Source of the DNA: Firmicutes bacterium UBA2116
GTDB taxonomy: Bacteria > Bacillota > Clostridia > Tissierellales > Sedimentibacteraceae
Length of the DNA: 64,000 nt
Assembly (NCBI GenBank): GCA_002331025.1
Contig: DCYG01000022.1
Span: forward strand, 124,001 to 188,000
Reading direction: 5' to 3'
Shown: in pieces, positions 1 to 7,512 of the stretch
How positions within the stretch are numbered: the stretch's first letter is position 1
Layout of the letters: every line of letters starts with the position of its first letter
Notes under the pieces: model-generated
The model's input: the letters and a program-made list of their open reading frames with translations, nothing else
Databases searched by the model: none
Told to the model about the DNA's origin: nothing
Program-made: the position numbers and the translations under genes

Positions 1-36
1 CCGATTGTTTATTACTTTGTTCAGCATTTCCTATAG
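1..36 (+). other. Possible 3' tail of an upstream ORF
   Basis: Frame 1 is open from the window edge to a TAG at 34-36 that runs into the AGGAGG of rseP. In many Firmicutes the gene before rseP is dxr, but twelve codons are too few to recognise any family. Inference only. Confidence 0.2.
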
Positions 37-46
37 GAGGTATAAT

Positions 47-1294
47 TTGTTGACAATAGTTGCATCTATACTTGTATTTTCTGCAATTGTGCTCGTGCAT
101 GAATACGGTCATTATAAGGCAGCAAAAAGTGTAGGTATAAAGGTATATGAATTTGCAATAGGCATGGGGCCTACTTTAATAAAAAAAGAAAAAAAGGGTA
201 CAATTTTTTCCATAAGAGCAATACCAATCGGTGGATTTGTTCAAATGGAAGGTGAAGAAGAGGAAGTAATATCTTCAACAAGTTTTAGTACCAAAACAAT
301 ATGGCAAAGAGCTAAGGTAATTGCTGCGGGACCTTTGATGAATTACGCTTTAGCACTTGCTCTGTTTATAATTATCGCATTTTCCTTCGGAGTTTACGGA
401 AATCATATTGATTATATAGATGAAAATTCAAATGAATATAGAGAAGGACTCAGGACAGGCGATAAAATAGTATCGATAAACGGAGACAGGGCATATATTT
501 GGGAAGATATTTTTTATGAAATAGTTGATCCTAACAATACTTATTACACTATAGAATATGAAAGAAACGGACAGCTAAAGCAGGCAACAATAGAGAATAA
601 TTACAGAAAAATGATTGGTATATCGACTTCAATCGTAGACGGAAATGCAACGACAACGGTTTCGCCATCGGACGTTACTTCTCCTGCTTATAAGGCGGGC
701 ATAAAGGATGGCGATAAAGTTATAAAAATAAATGATGTTAATATAAATACATGGGAAGAATTAACAGCAGAGGTGGAGAAGTCAATTGAAGGAGAGCCGG
801 TAAAGGTTACAGTTGACAGAAAAGGTGAAATAATTGATTTCAATATTACACCGCAGAGCCAAATCACTGTAAAGTTTAACACTCAGCTTGAAAAATCCTT
901 TACAACCGCAATTTCATCTTCAGCATATAAGACTGTTTACTATATAGAACTGATGTTCAAAACAATAAGTCAGTTAGTAACGGGGAAATTAGGCAGTGAC
1001 GCCTTGGGCGGACCTATTATGGTAATATCAATGGTTGGAGAAGCGGCGGAAAGCGGATTGTTATCACTGTTAAATTTAGCAGCATTTATCAGCATAAACC
1101 TTGGATTTATGAATTTATTACCCATACCTGCACTTGACGGCAGCAAGCTTATTTTTCTATTAGTAGAAGGAATAAGAGGTAAAAGAATTTCCGCAGATAA
1201 AGAAGGATACATTCATTTTATAGGTTTTGTTGCATTAATCGGCTTCATGCTGTTTATAACCTATAAAGATATATTGAGAATATTCAGAATATAA
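47..1294 (+). CDS. rseP: RIP metalloprotease RseP (site-2 protease family)
   Basis: Membrane-embedded zinc protease that cuts transmembrane substrates such as anti-sigma factors and signal-peptide remnants. The HEYGH zinc motif sits in the first membrane segment (residues 18-22 from the chosen start). One PDZ-like region follows at about residues 110-180 and a second at about 195-265, then the C-terminal NLLPIPALDG motif that supplies the third zinc ligand, and a last membrane helix. About 415 aa, slightly long because of the paired PDZ domains. The start is TTG at 47 (or TTG at 50), 6 or 9 nt after AGGAGG at 35-40; the open frame continues to position 5 but has no ribosome binding site there. 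It is followed by ispG, the usual rseP-ispG-polC neighbourhood, here interrupted. Confidence 0.95.
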   Translation: MLTIVASILVFSAIVLVHEYGHYKAAKSVGIKVYEFAIGMGPTLIKKEKKGTIFSIRAIPIGGFVQMEGEEEEVISSTSFSTKTIWQRAKVIAAGPLMNYALALALFIIIAFSFGVYGNHIDYIDENSNEYREGLRTGDKIVSINGDRAYIWEDIFYEIVDPNNTYYTIEYERNGQLKQATIENNYRKMIGISTSIVDGNATTTVSPSDVTSPAYKAGIKDGDKVIKINDVNINTWEELTAEVEKSIEGEPVKVTVDRKGEIIDFNITPQSQITVKFNTQLEKSFTTAISSSAYKTVYYIELMFKTISQLVTGKLGSDALGGPIMVISMVGEAAESGLLSLLNLAAFISINLGFMNLLPIPALDGSKLIFLLVEGIRGKRISADKEGYIHFIGFVALIGFMLFITYKDILRIFRI

Positions 1295-1310
1295 CAATAG
1301 AATAATCAAT

Positions 1311-1407
1311 GGATAAGCAATAGATAGGCTAAGGATAAGCAATGGATAAACGTAAGATTAACCAATTGCAATTCAATTGCAAATCAATTGCTTTTCTATT
1401 GCAAATT
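1311..1407. repeat. Short direct repeats in the rseP-ispG spacer
   Basis: The 132-nt spacer holds two near-identical 16-mers (GGATAAGCAATAGATA at 1311 and GGATAAGCAATGGATA at 1333). Three CAATTGC units follow at 1363, 1374 and 1385, with a related TATTGCAAAT at 1398. No promoter is obvious. These could be slipped-strand duplications or protein-binding sites; the sequence does not decide. Confidence 0.5.
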
Positions 1408-1426
1408 TATTGATATGGGAGGTTGT

Positions 1427-2488
1427 ATGGATCAAATAATCAGGAGAAAATCAAGAAAGGTTATGGTGGGGGATGTTCAAATGGGCGGTGATGCAATTAT
1501 TACCGTACAATCTATGACCAATACCTTTACCAAAGATATAAAATCAACCGTTAATCAGATACATCAGCTGCAGGATGCAGGCTGTGAAATTATAAGAGTT
1601 GCCGTAGCTGATATGGAAGATGCGGAGGCAATAGAGGAAATAAAGAAGCAGGTACATATACCTATGGTTGCGGATATTCATTTTGATTATCGTCTCGCGC
1701 TTAAAAGCATTGCAAACGGAATTGATAAACTAAGAATTAATCCGGGCAATATAGGCAGTATGGAAAGAGTTCAAAAAATTGTAGAAATGGCTAAGCCGAG
1801 AAACATTCCCATAAGAATCGGTGTGAATGCAGGGAGCGTACATAAGGAAATATTAAAAAAATATGACGGCAGGGTAACATCCGAGGGAATGGTTGAGTCG
1901 GCATTGGAGCATGTTAAAATATTAGAGGATTTAGATTATAATAATATAGTTATATCCATGAAGGGGACAGACATTAAAATGACGATTGAGGCATATAGAA
2001 ATATGGCTCAAAAAAGAGATTACCCCCTTCATTTAGGTATAACTCATGCAGGAACTCTATTTGAAGGAAGCATAAAATCAGCCATCGGTGTGGGAGCCTT
2101 ATTGGCAGATGGTATAGGAGATACCTTGAGAATCTCTTTAACTGATGACCCGAGAGAAGAAGTTAAGGTTGCCAGAGAAATTTTAAAAAGCTTAGAGCTA
2201 AGGAATTTCGGTATAAACTATATTACTTGTCCCACTTGCGGAAGAACCAAAATAGAGCTGATTGAGCTTTCGAAAAAAATTCAGGGAGGCTTAAAGAATG
2301 TTAATAAGCCCATAACTGTTGCAATTATGGGCTGCGCTGTTAACGGTCCGGGAGAAGCAAGACAATCCGATATAGGTATTGCAGGCGGAGCAGGGGAAGC
2401 TCTGCTGTTTAAAAAAGGGGAAATTATACGTAAAGTTAAAGAAGAAGACATTGTTAAAACATTGTTGGAGGAAATCGAAAAACTGTAA
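1427..2488 (+). CDS. ispG: 4-hydroxy-3-methylbut-2-enyl diphosphate synthase IspG (GcpE)
   Basis: Iron-sulfur enzyme of the MEP isoprenoid pathway that reduces MEcPP to HMBPP with flavodoxin or ferredoxin as electron donor. An N-terminal TIM barrel (IRRKSRKVMVGDV onward, then MVADIHFDYRLAL) is followed by a C-terminal reductase-like domain with the 4Fe-4S ligands in CPTCGRTKIEL and in MGCAVNGPGE. The 353-aa length is the short bacterial form without the inserted domain. The start is ATG 1427 just after GGAGG at 1418-1422; thirteen further codons upstream are open but have no ribosome binding site. It lies on the same strand as rseP with no visible terminator between them. Confidence 0.97.
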   Translation: MDQIIRRKSRKVMVGDVQMGGDAIITVQSMTNTFTKDIKSTVNQIHQLQDAGCEIIRVAVADMEDAEAIEEIKKQVHIPMVADIHFDYRLALKSIANGIDKLRINPGNIGSMERVQKIVEMAKPRNIPIRIGVNAGSVHKEILKKYDGRVTSEGMVESALEHVKILEDLDYNNIVISMKGTDIKMTIEAYRNMAQKRDYPLHLGITHAGTLFEGSIKSAIGVGALLADGIGDTLRISLTDDPREEVKVAREILKSLELRNFGINYITCPTCGRTKIELIELSKKIQGGLKNVNKPITVAIMGCAVNGPGEARQSDIGIAGGAGEALLFKKGEIIRKVKEEDIVKTLLEEIEKL

Positions 2489-2558
2489 ATTGATTATACA
2501 GAGATTACGGTATAATTCTGATTGTGACAGTAAACAATTTTAACCGGGGGCGGACTTT

Positions 2559-4028
2559 ATGAAAAAATATAAATTTATTATTATACTTGCGTTAATTGTT
2601 GTTTTATCATCAAAAATATTATGCTATGCCGATGAAAATACGATTGACGAAAGCAGACTCAAGGGCTGCTGCTTGCCAATCGGAGATGAAAATAAATTTA
2701 TAAACGGATACGGTATAATACAAAATTCGGAAGGGTACAGCAGGAGTATGCTTTACGGACTCATAGACAAGGATTATAATGTTGTGGTTGAGCCTGCATA
2801 TTACTGGATAACCTATGATTCTTATGAGGAAAACATAATTTACGCGTTTATGGACATATATGCAGGGTACGGTGATATTTACAAAATACCCGATCGGGGA
2901 CTTGAAAAAATAAATTCTGAGATGTACTGCATGAATTTAAGCTTCGCGGTACGTCTTGAATCGGCTTTCGGAGGCTTTGAAAATATTAATAGCAGTGCAT
3001 TCAGCGGAGACATGATTGCAGTAGCGGACAGGCAGCATAAACATTACGGTGTAATAGACAAGTCCGGCAATTTTATTATGCCATTTACTGATAAATATGT
3101 ATACTTAGTACAGGATCCGTACATTATCAGATACATAAATACCGGCGCATACGAAACAGGCAGTAAGATAGTCGCTGACGGGCAGCTTTTAAATTCTTCC
3201 GTAGAGGTGCTTACAGAAGCAAAATATGATTATATAGAGATATTGGCTGATTATATAAGGGTTACAAAAGACGGAAGAGTAAATATTCTTGACACAAATG
3301 ATTATAGCGAGCTTTCAAATTGGTCATATACAGTTCTTGAGCCGGTGGGCAATTATTTTATTGCAAAAGATTTGAACGGAATGTACGGAATAATTGATAA
3401 GAGCGGGAACACAGCAGTTGACTTTTTATACAAAAAAATACGTTGGGATAAAAGTACGGGGTTCCATTCATACGATGAAGATGATGGTACGTATGCAAAA
3501 ATAAAACTTCCGGGAGAAGCTGATATCAGTGAAGAAACGGAGGAAGCACCTGATACCGGGTCTCAACCGGAGGCTCCGATTGAAACTCAGGCATATTTTC
3601 CCGTATATGATGTCACTTTAAACGGTATAAAGATGGAGAACCATGAGAGACTGTATCCGGTTATAGGATATGCGAATATAGCCTATTTTCCAATGACATA
3701 TTATGACAGCAGGCTTTTAGGTCTTGAGACAAAATGGGATTCGGTATCCGGATTGAAAATAACAGGTTTCGGCTCACATATGGGGTATGATGAATATAAA
3801 ACAGAGCTTGCAGAGGAGCCAAACCCTCATTCAATTAAAGTATTCACGGTGGATTATGATGTATATTTGAATGGAAAAAGCATTGATGAGTTGGCGGGGC
3901 ATTATCCGCTGCTTACATACAAGGATATAACATATTTGCCGATGGTATATAAGCTTTTTGCAAATGAATTGGGTTGGGAATATCGTTACTCCAAGGATGA
4001 GGGTCTGATAATAAATTCCCGCAATTAA
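2559..4028 (+). CDS. Exported WG-repeat protein with copper-amine-oxidase-like stalk domains
   Basis: 489 aa with a clear signal peptide (MKKYKFIIILALIVVLSS then a cut near CYA-DEN). The first 330 residues carry WG/KWG-type repeats (YGLIDKDYNVVVEPAYY, HYGVIDKSGNFIMPF, MYGIIDKSGNTAVDF), which fold as small beta units. An acidic linker rich in E and P (about residues 320-342) leads to two similar modules (DVTLNGIKMENHERLYPVI and DVYLNGKSIDELAGHYPLL) like the copper-amine-oxidase N-terminal stalk domain common on clostridial surfaces. It is probably a cell-envelope protein with a ligand or protein-binding role; no catalytic motif is visible. It starts after CCGGGGGCGG and separates ispG from the next core genes. 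Confidence 0.8.
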   Translation: MKKYKFIIILALIVVLSSKILCYADENTIDESRLKGCCLPIGDENKFINGYGIIQNSEGYSRSMLYGLIDKDYNVVVEPAYYWITYDSYEENIIYAFMDIYAGYGDIYKIPDRGLEKINSEMYCMNLSFAVRLESAFGGFENINSSAFSGDMIAVADRQHKHYGVIDKSGNFIMPFTDKYVYLVQDPYIIRYINTGAYETGSKIVADGQLLNSSVEVLTEAKYDYIEILADYIRVTKDGRVNILDTNDYSELSNWSYTVLEPVGNYFIAKDLNGMYGIIDKSGNTAVDFLYKKIRWDKSTGFHSYDEDDGTYAKIKLPGEADISEETEEAPDTGSQPEAPIETQAYFPVYDVTLNGIKMENHERLYPVIGYANIAYFPMTYYDSRLLGLETKWDSVSGLKITGFGSHMGYDEYKTELAEEPNPHSIKVFTVDYDVYLNGKSIDELAGHYPLLTYKDITYLPMVYKLFANELGWEYRYSKDEGLIINSRN

Positions 4029-4124
4029 CATTCTAATGTATTCATCTTTGTTTGCATTATTTCAATACGCTCCGGTTCTCTCAATGGAACAATTTCCAAA
4101 AAAATCGAAAAAATTGGAAACTGA

Positions 4125-4153
4125 TTGACAGTAATGTAAGATTATAGTATAAT
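4125..4153 (+). promoter_or_regulatory. Sigma-A-type promoter for rplY
   Basis: TTGACA at 4125-4130 and TATAAT at 4148-4153 with a 17-nt spacer, both consensus hexamers. A start near 4160 gives a leader of about 210 nt before rplY. Confidence 0.8.
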
Positions 4154-4166
4154 TTAATATACAATA

Positions 4167-4204
4167 AAATAAGTTGAATTTTCAAAGAAATTCAGCTTAT
4201 TTTT
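4167..4204 (+). terminator. Promoter-proximal terminator-like hairpin in the rplY leader
   Basis: Arms AAATAAG-TGAATTT (4167-4181) and AAATTCA-CTTATTT (4188-4202), each side with one unpaired base, enclose a 6-nt loop and run into TTTTG. It lies within 10-50 nt of the predicted transcription start, so most transcripts may end here unless the hairpin is bypassed. Likely an attenuator, possibly read through under stress. Inference from position and shape. Confidence 0.55.
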
Positions 4205-4210
4205 GCACTT

Positions 4211-4313
4211 ACAGTATAAGCGACTGACACCAGATTTCGCATACAGCATAAGCGACTGTCACCAAATTAAAAATTTGGGACATCTGCTTAAAAATTTGGG
4301 ACATCTGCTTATA
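4211..4313. repeat. Dispersed palindromic repeat, copy A
   Basis: Two left arms (around ATAAGCGACTGACACC and ATAAGCGACTGTCACC) and two right arms (AAATTTGGGACATCTGCTTA repeated). Left and right arms are imperfect inverted repeats, so the RNA can fold. It lies in the leader between the rplY promoter and the gene. The same unit recurs at 5032, 14446, 22291 and 24569. Confidence 0.8.
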
Positions 4314-4371
4314 ACTTAAAATATAGCGGGGTGTTATTAAAACATAATTAACGTATTATAAGGAGGATACA

Positions 4372-4980
4372 ATGCAACAAGGAATTTTAAACATTGAAAG
4401 AAGAACTGTTACAAACTCAAGAACGAGCAAAAAGCTTAGAAATAACGGATATGTTCCGGCTAGTATTTCAAGCAGGGGTAAGGAATCCATTTCAGTTGCG
4501 GTTAAAGCAGATGAACTGAGAAAGGGATTATCATCTTATGGAAGATACGCACTTTTCAAGCTTGAAATGAAAGGTGAAAAGCCTATGATTGGGATGGTAA
4601 AGGATATCCATTATTCACCTCTTAGCCGTAATATGCTGAATGTAGATATACAGCAGGTATCATTAAGTGAAGAAATCAGAGCTGAATTGCCAATAAGGAT
4701 CAAGGGAGCAGATGTGCTTGAACACAATAAGCTGATGGCACTGAGACAGCTTGATACAATATCAGTTAAAGGATTGCCTCAGGATATACCTGACGACGTA
4801 ATAGTAGATGTTTCGAATGTAAAGGGAGTAGAAAATATTAATATTTCTGATATAGAATTCCCACAGGGCATTGTACCGGATGGAAGCCCTGAACAAATTG
4901 TTTTATCAATAGTTGAAACAAAAAGAGGAAAATCATCTGCTGAAGAAACAGAAGAAGCTTCAGAAGAAGAATTAATATAA
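4372..4980 (+). CDS. rplY: 50S ribosomal protein L25, CTC/general-stress form
   Basis: Binds 5S rRNA in the large subunit; in Bacillus the long form (Ctc) is a general stress protein. An N-terminal L25 beta-barrel (about residues 1-92, with RRTVTNSRTSKKLRNNGYVPAS) is followed by a TL5-like C-terminal domain (about 93-185, with DTISVKGLPQDIPDDVIVDV) and an acidic tail rich in E. The 202 aa match the two-domain CTC type. ATG follows AAGGAGGATACA. It is single-gene, with its own promoter, leader hairpin and terminator. The symbol ctc is also used for this form. Confidence 0.93.
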   Translation: MQQGILNIERRTVTNSRTSKKLRNNGYVPASISSRGKESISVAVKADELRKGLSSYGRYALFKLEMKGEKPMIGMVKDIHYSPLSRNMLNVDIQQVSLSEEIRAELPIRIKGADVLEHNKLMALRQLDTISVKGLPQDIPDDVIVDVSNVKGVENINISDIEFPQGIVPDGSPEQIVLSIVETKRGKSSAEETEEASEEELI

Positions 4981-4987
4981 ACAAATT

Positions 4988-5022
4988 AAAATATCCCCCA
5001 AGAAAAAAATGGGGGATATTTT
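4988..5022 (+). terminator. Rho-independent terminator of rplY
   Basis: AAATATCCCCC (4988-4998) pairs with GGGGGATATTT (5011-5021) around a loop of A residues, followed by T residues. Confidence 0.9.
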
Positions 5023-5031
5023 AATGCAACT

Positions 5032-5163
5032 TACAGCATAAGCAACTGTCACCAAATTTCGCATACAGCATAAGCAACTGTCACCAAATTTCGCATACAG
5101 CATAAGCGACTGTCACCAAATTAAAAATTTGGGACATCTGCTTAAAAATTTGGGTCATGTGCT
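5032..5163. repeat. Dispersed palindromic repeat, copy B (largest)
   Basis: Three left arms (CAGCATAAGCAACTGTCACC twice, then the AAGCGACTG form) joined by ATTTCGCATA, then two right arms (AAATTTGGGACATCTGCTT, then AAATTTGGGTCATGTGCT). It ends over the last bases of mgtC on the other strand. The unequal number of arms shows that arms are gained or lost one by one. Confidence 0.8.
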
Positions 5164-5839
5164 ATAATTCCTCTAAATGTATCAAGCCTTCAAAGGAACT
5201 GAATTTGTGTATTGTTTCGGTATGGTTAAATGTTTTGTTGGACTCCAGTACAAGTATTGCAATTACCGATAATTCTTTTAAAGAAGAATCTTTTGAAATT
5301 TCAATATCTGTCATCTTAAAGTTTAACTTATGGCAGTAGCTTATAAATTTATCAAAATGCTCTAAAGATGAAAACGAAGTATATAAGGTTATGGTTTTAT
5401 TGTTTGAAGTTATATAACCCTCTATTTTTTTAAATAATGTTACTATTAATAAGACAGCAACAGCAACGATAATAGCTCCGTAATAAAAGCCTATTCCTAT
5501 GGCTAAGCCAAGGCATGCTGATGACCATAAGCCGGCAGCCGAAGTTAAGCCCTTCACCTGACTGCGGTTTGTGACTAAAATTGTTCCGGCGCCTAAAAAA
5601 CCAATGCCACTGATTACCTGTGCTCCTAAACGTGCAGGATCACCGCCACTAAATTTATTGAAAATAAATTCATTTGTCATCATAACCAAGCTTGAGCTCA
5701 GGCACACAATCATATATGTTCTAAAGCCTGCCGGTCTGCTTTTAATGCTTCTTTCAAGACCGATTAAGCCTCCGCACAGCATTGATAAAACTATTCTTAT
5801 AATAATTGAGGTCATATTTAATTCGTAAATATTTTCCAT
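5162..5839 (-). CDS. MgtC/SapB family membrane protein
   Basis: 225 aa with four hydrophobic segments in the first 140 residues. The family signature is clear: CGGLIGLERSIKSRPAGFRT, then QVISGIGFLGAGTI and GLTSAAGLWSSACLGLAIG. A cytoplasmic C-terminal domain of about 80 residues follows. MgtC proteins act in growth at low magnesium and in pH or membrane-potential homeostasis through the F-type ATPase; the role here is unknown. The start ATG (complement of 5837-5839) follows AAGGACGGTGAT. It lies downstream of the kamA-like gene on the same strand but is separated from it by a terminator. Confidence 0.9.
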   Translation of the reverse strand: MENIYELNMTSIIIRIVLSMLCGGLIGLERSIKSRPAGFRTYMIVCLSSSLVMMTNEFIFNKFSGGDPARLGAQVISGIGFLGAGTILVTNRSQVKGLTSAAGLWSSACLGLAIGIGFYYGAIIVAVAVLLIVTLFKKIEGYITSNNKTITLYTSFSSLEHFDKFISYCHKLNFKMTDIEISKDSSLKELSVIAILVLESNKTFNHTETIHKFSSFEGLIHLEEL

Positions 5840-5946
5840 AATATCACCGTCCTTGACACATTAATACCATAAATATATGATTTCAATCTTATTTTTAGTA
5901 TTAAATATTTATATATTATATATGCTACTTAAATAATGATGATATT

Positions 5947-5973
5947 AAAAAAGCGAAATTCTCATTCCGCTTT
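5947..5973 (-). terminator. Terminator of the kamA-like gene
   Basis: Read on the minus strand: AAAGCGGAA, loop TGAGA, ATTTCGCTTTTTT. The stem has about eight pairs with one G-T, followed by a T run (A run at 5947-5952 on the plus strand). Confidence 0.7.
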
Positions 5974-6012
5974 ATAATTTTCCCTATCACTACGTTCAAT
6001 ATAAACAACAGC

Positions 6013-7119
6013 TTATATTATATTATCGAGCCATGCCTGCTCCGGTGTTACCTTAATACTGATTAATTTCCCTTGATCCTTTTCATACTTTGCCTGATGA
6101 TACTTAAAGAGTATTTCATCTTCATTTAATTTTCCGACTATTTCGATTTTACCGGTAGGGTGGCTCATTGCATATTTAAAGCTTTTGCTTATTCCGCTTA
6201 TTTTTGTTCTTGCTTCATCTATTATATCTACCGCTTCTATGAAAGGCACCTGAAATTGATTTTTAACGCCCGATACCGGTCTGCACTGGAATATATAATA
6301 TGGGTTAGCTCCTATTTCAACTAATCCCCTCATCAAGCTTGCCAATGTTTCGGAATTATCATTTATTCCCTTTAATAAAACTGTTTGGTTTCTTATAATA
6401 ATACCTATATTTCTCAGAGCCTCAATCGCCATAGTGGATTCTTTTGTAATTTCATTTGGATGATTAAAATGTGTAATAACATATATTTGCTTTATTTTAT
6501 TATAACGCTCTAATATACTAAGCAGTTCATCATCGCCGTAAATTCTTGAGGGAAGAACCACCGGGGTTCTTGTACCGAATCGTAAAAAGCTCAAATGTTC
6601 AATCTTTGTAAATTCATCTAATATTTTTTCTATTTTTTTATTGCTGTTCATAAAGGAATCTCCGCCGGAAATCAAAACATTGCTCATTTCCTTGTGTTCC
6701 TTTATATAGTTAACCACGTCATCGAAATCTTTGTTTATTTCATCGTCACTTACTCCTACCAAGCGCTTTCTGAAACAGTGTCTGCAATACATGGCACATC
6801 TGTTGGTTGATAAATACATTCCTGTCTGCTTATACTTATGCTGCAGACCGTTAACAACAGTATTACTTGCTTCACCGCTTGTGTCAAAGCTTCCGCTCAT
6901 GTCTGTTTCTAATATAGAAGGCACACACAGCTTTTTGATAGGGTCCTCGGGGTCATCATTATTAATTAAAGATAAGTAATAATGAGGTATCGACATAGGA
7001 TATCTGTCAATTATTTCATTAAATTTATTTTTTTCTTTTTCAGATAAATTCCAATTCAGAGCCTCATTAATTTCATCTGTTGTAGTAATGTTGTTTTTAA
7101 GTGATGTTTTCCAATCCAT
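6013..7119 (-). CDS. KamA-family radical SAM protein (lysine/glutamate 2,3-aminomutase-like)
   Basis: 368 aa. The radical SAM cluster motif is CAMYCRHC (Cys 108, 112, 115 from the chosen start), preceded by KYKQTGMYLSTNRC as in lysine 2,3-aminomutases. A later HPTGKIEIVG segment fits the place of the PLP lysine. The family moves an amino group from C2 to C3 of lysine or glutamate. This one is shorter than classical KamA (about 415 aa), lacking most of the C-terminal extension, so the substrate is uncertain. EpmB (EF-P modification) is less likely because no efp or epmA lies nearby. The start ATG 7119 has GGAG at a good distance; the open frame reaches 7152 without one. It is divergent from polC. 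Confidence 0.8.
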   Translation of the reverse strand: MDWKTSLKNNITTTDEINEALNWNLSEKEKNKFNEIIDRYPMSIPHYYLSLINNDDPEDPIKKLCVPSILETDMSGSFDTSGEASNTVVNGLQHKYKQTGMYLSTNRCAMYCRHCFRKRLVGVSDDEINKDFDDVVNYIKEHKEMSNVLISGGDSFMNSNKKIEKILDEFTKIEHLSFLRFGTRTPVVLPSRIYGDDELLSILERYNKIKQIYVITHFNHPNEITKESTMAIEALRNIGIIIRNQTVLLKGINDNSETLASLMRGLVEIGANPYYIFQCRPVSGVKNQFQVPFIEAVDIIDEARTKISGISKSFKYAMSHPTGKIEIVGKLNEDEILFKYHQAKYEKDQGKLISIKVTPEQAWLDNII

Positions 7120-7152
7120 ACGTTCAACTCCAATCATATTATTTATTATCAT

Positions 7153-7454
7153 TACAATATCAACAATTTAGCAAATAAAATATATCGCAAAATTATACTT
7201 TGCTTATGCATTAAAAAAATTCATAAAAATTTTCATGTGAAAAAATTATAAGTGAATTGAGATATGATAATTTCGATAATTATTTTCGAAAAATACTAAA
7301 GATTAAATGTGAAAAATACATTTTTAGTATTTTAGCATAATTTTCGAAATTAGTAAAGCGATTACATGAAAATTTACGAAATTTTTACGAATCGTAATCG
7401 GACGAAACGTCAAATTAATTTTTTGAACATAATATACCATATGTCTTTATCATA
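7153..7454. promoter_or_regulatory. AT-rich divergent spacer with inverted repeat, kamA-like gene / polC
   Basis: A 360-nt AT-rich spacer lies between divergent genes. AAAATACTAAA (7290-7300) and TTTAGTATTTT (7323-7333) are perfect inverted repeats 22 nt apart, each flanked by ATTTTCGAA (7282 and 7340). Further GAAATTTTTACGAATCG-type sequence lies at 7378-7396. The arrangement suggests operator sites or one cruciform. No ORF is credible here. Confidence 0.5.
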
Positions 7455-7483
7455 TTGAATTTAGCTTTTTTTGATGATATAAT
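7455..7483 (+). promoter_or_regulatory. Promoter of polC
   Basis: TTGAAT (7455-7460), 17-nt spacer, TATAAT (7478-7483). The predicted start lies about 20 nt before the polC ATG, after AGGGAGAG. Confidence 0.7.
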
Positions 7484-7512
7484 ACTAAATTAGAAAGATA
7501 AGGGAGAGTATT

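Noticed and set aside
6013..7119. EpmB (EF-P lysine aminomutase) for the KamA-like gene
   Set aside because: No efp or epmA nearby and the sequence fits the wider KamA family equally well; kept as a general aminomutase-like protein.
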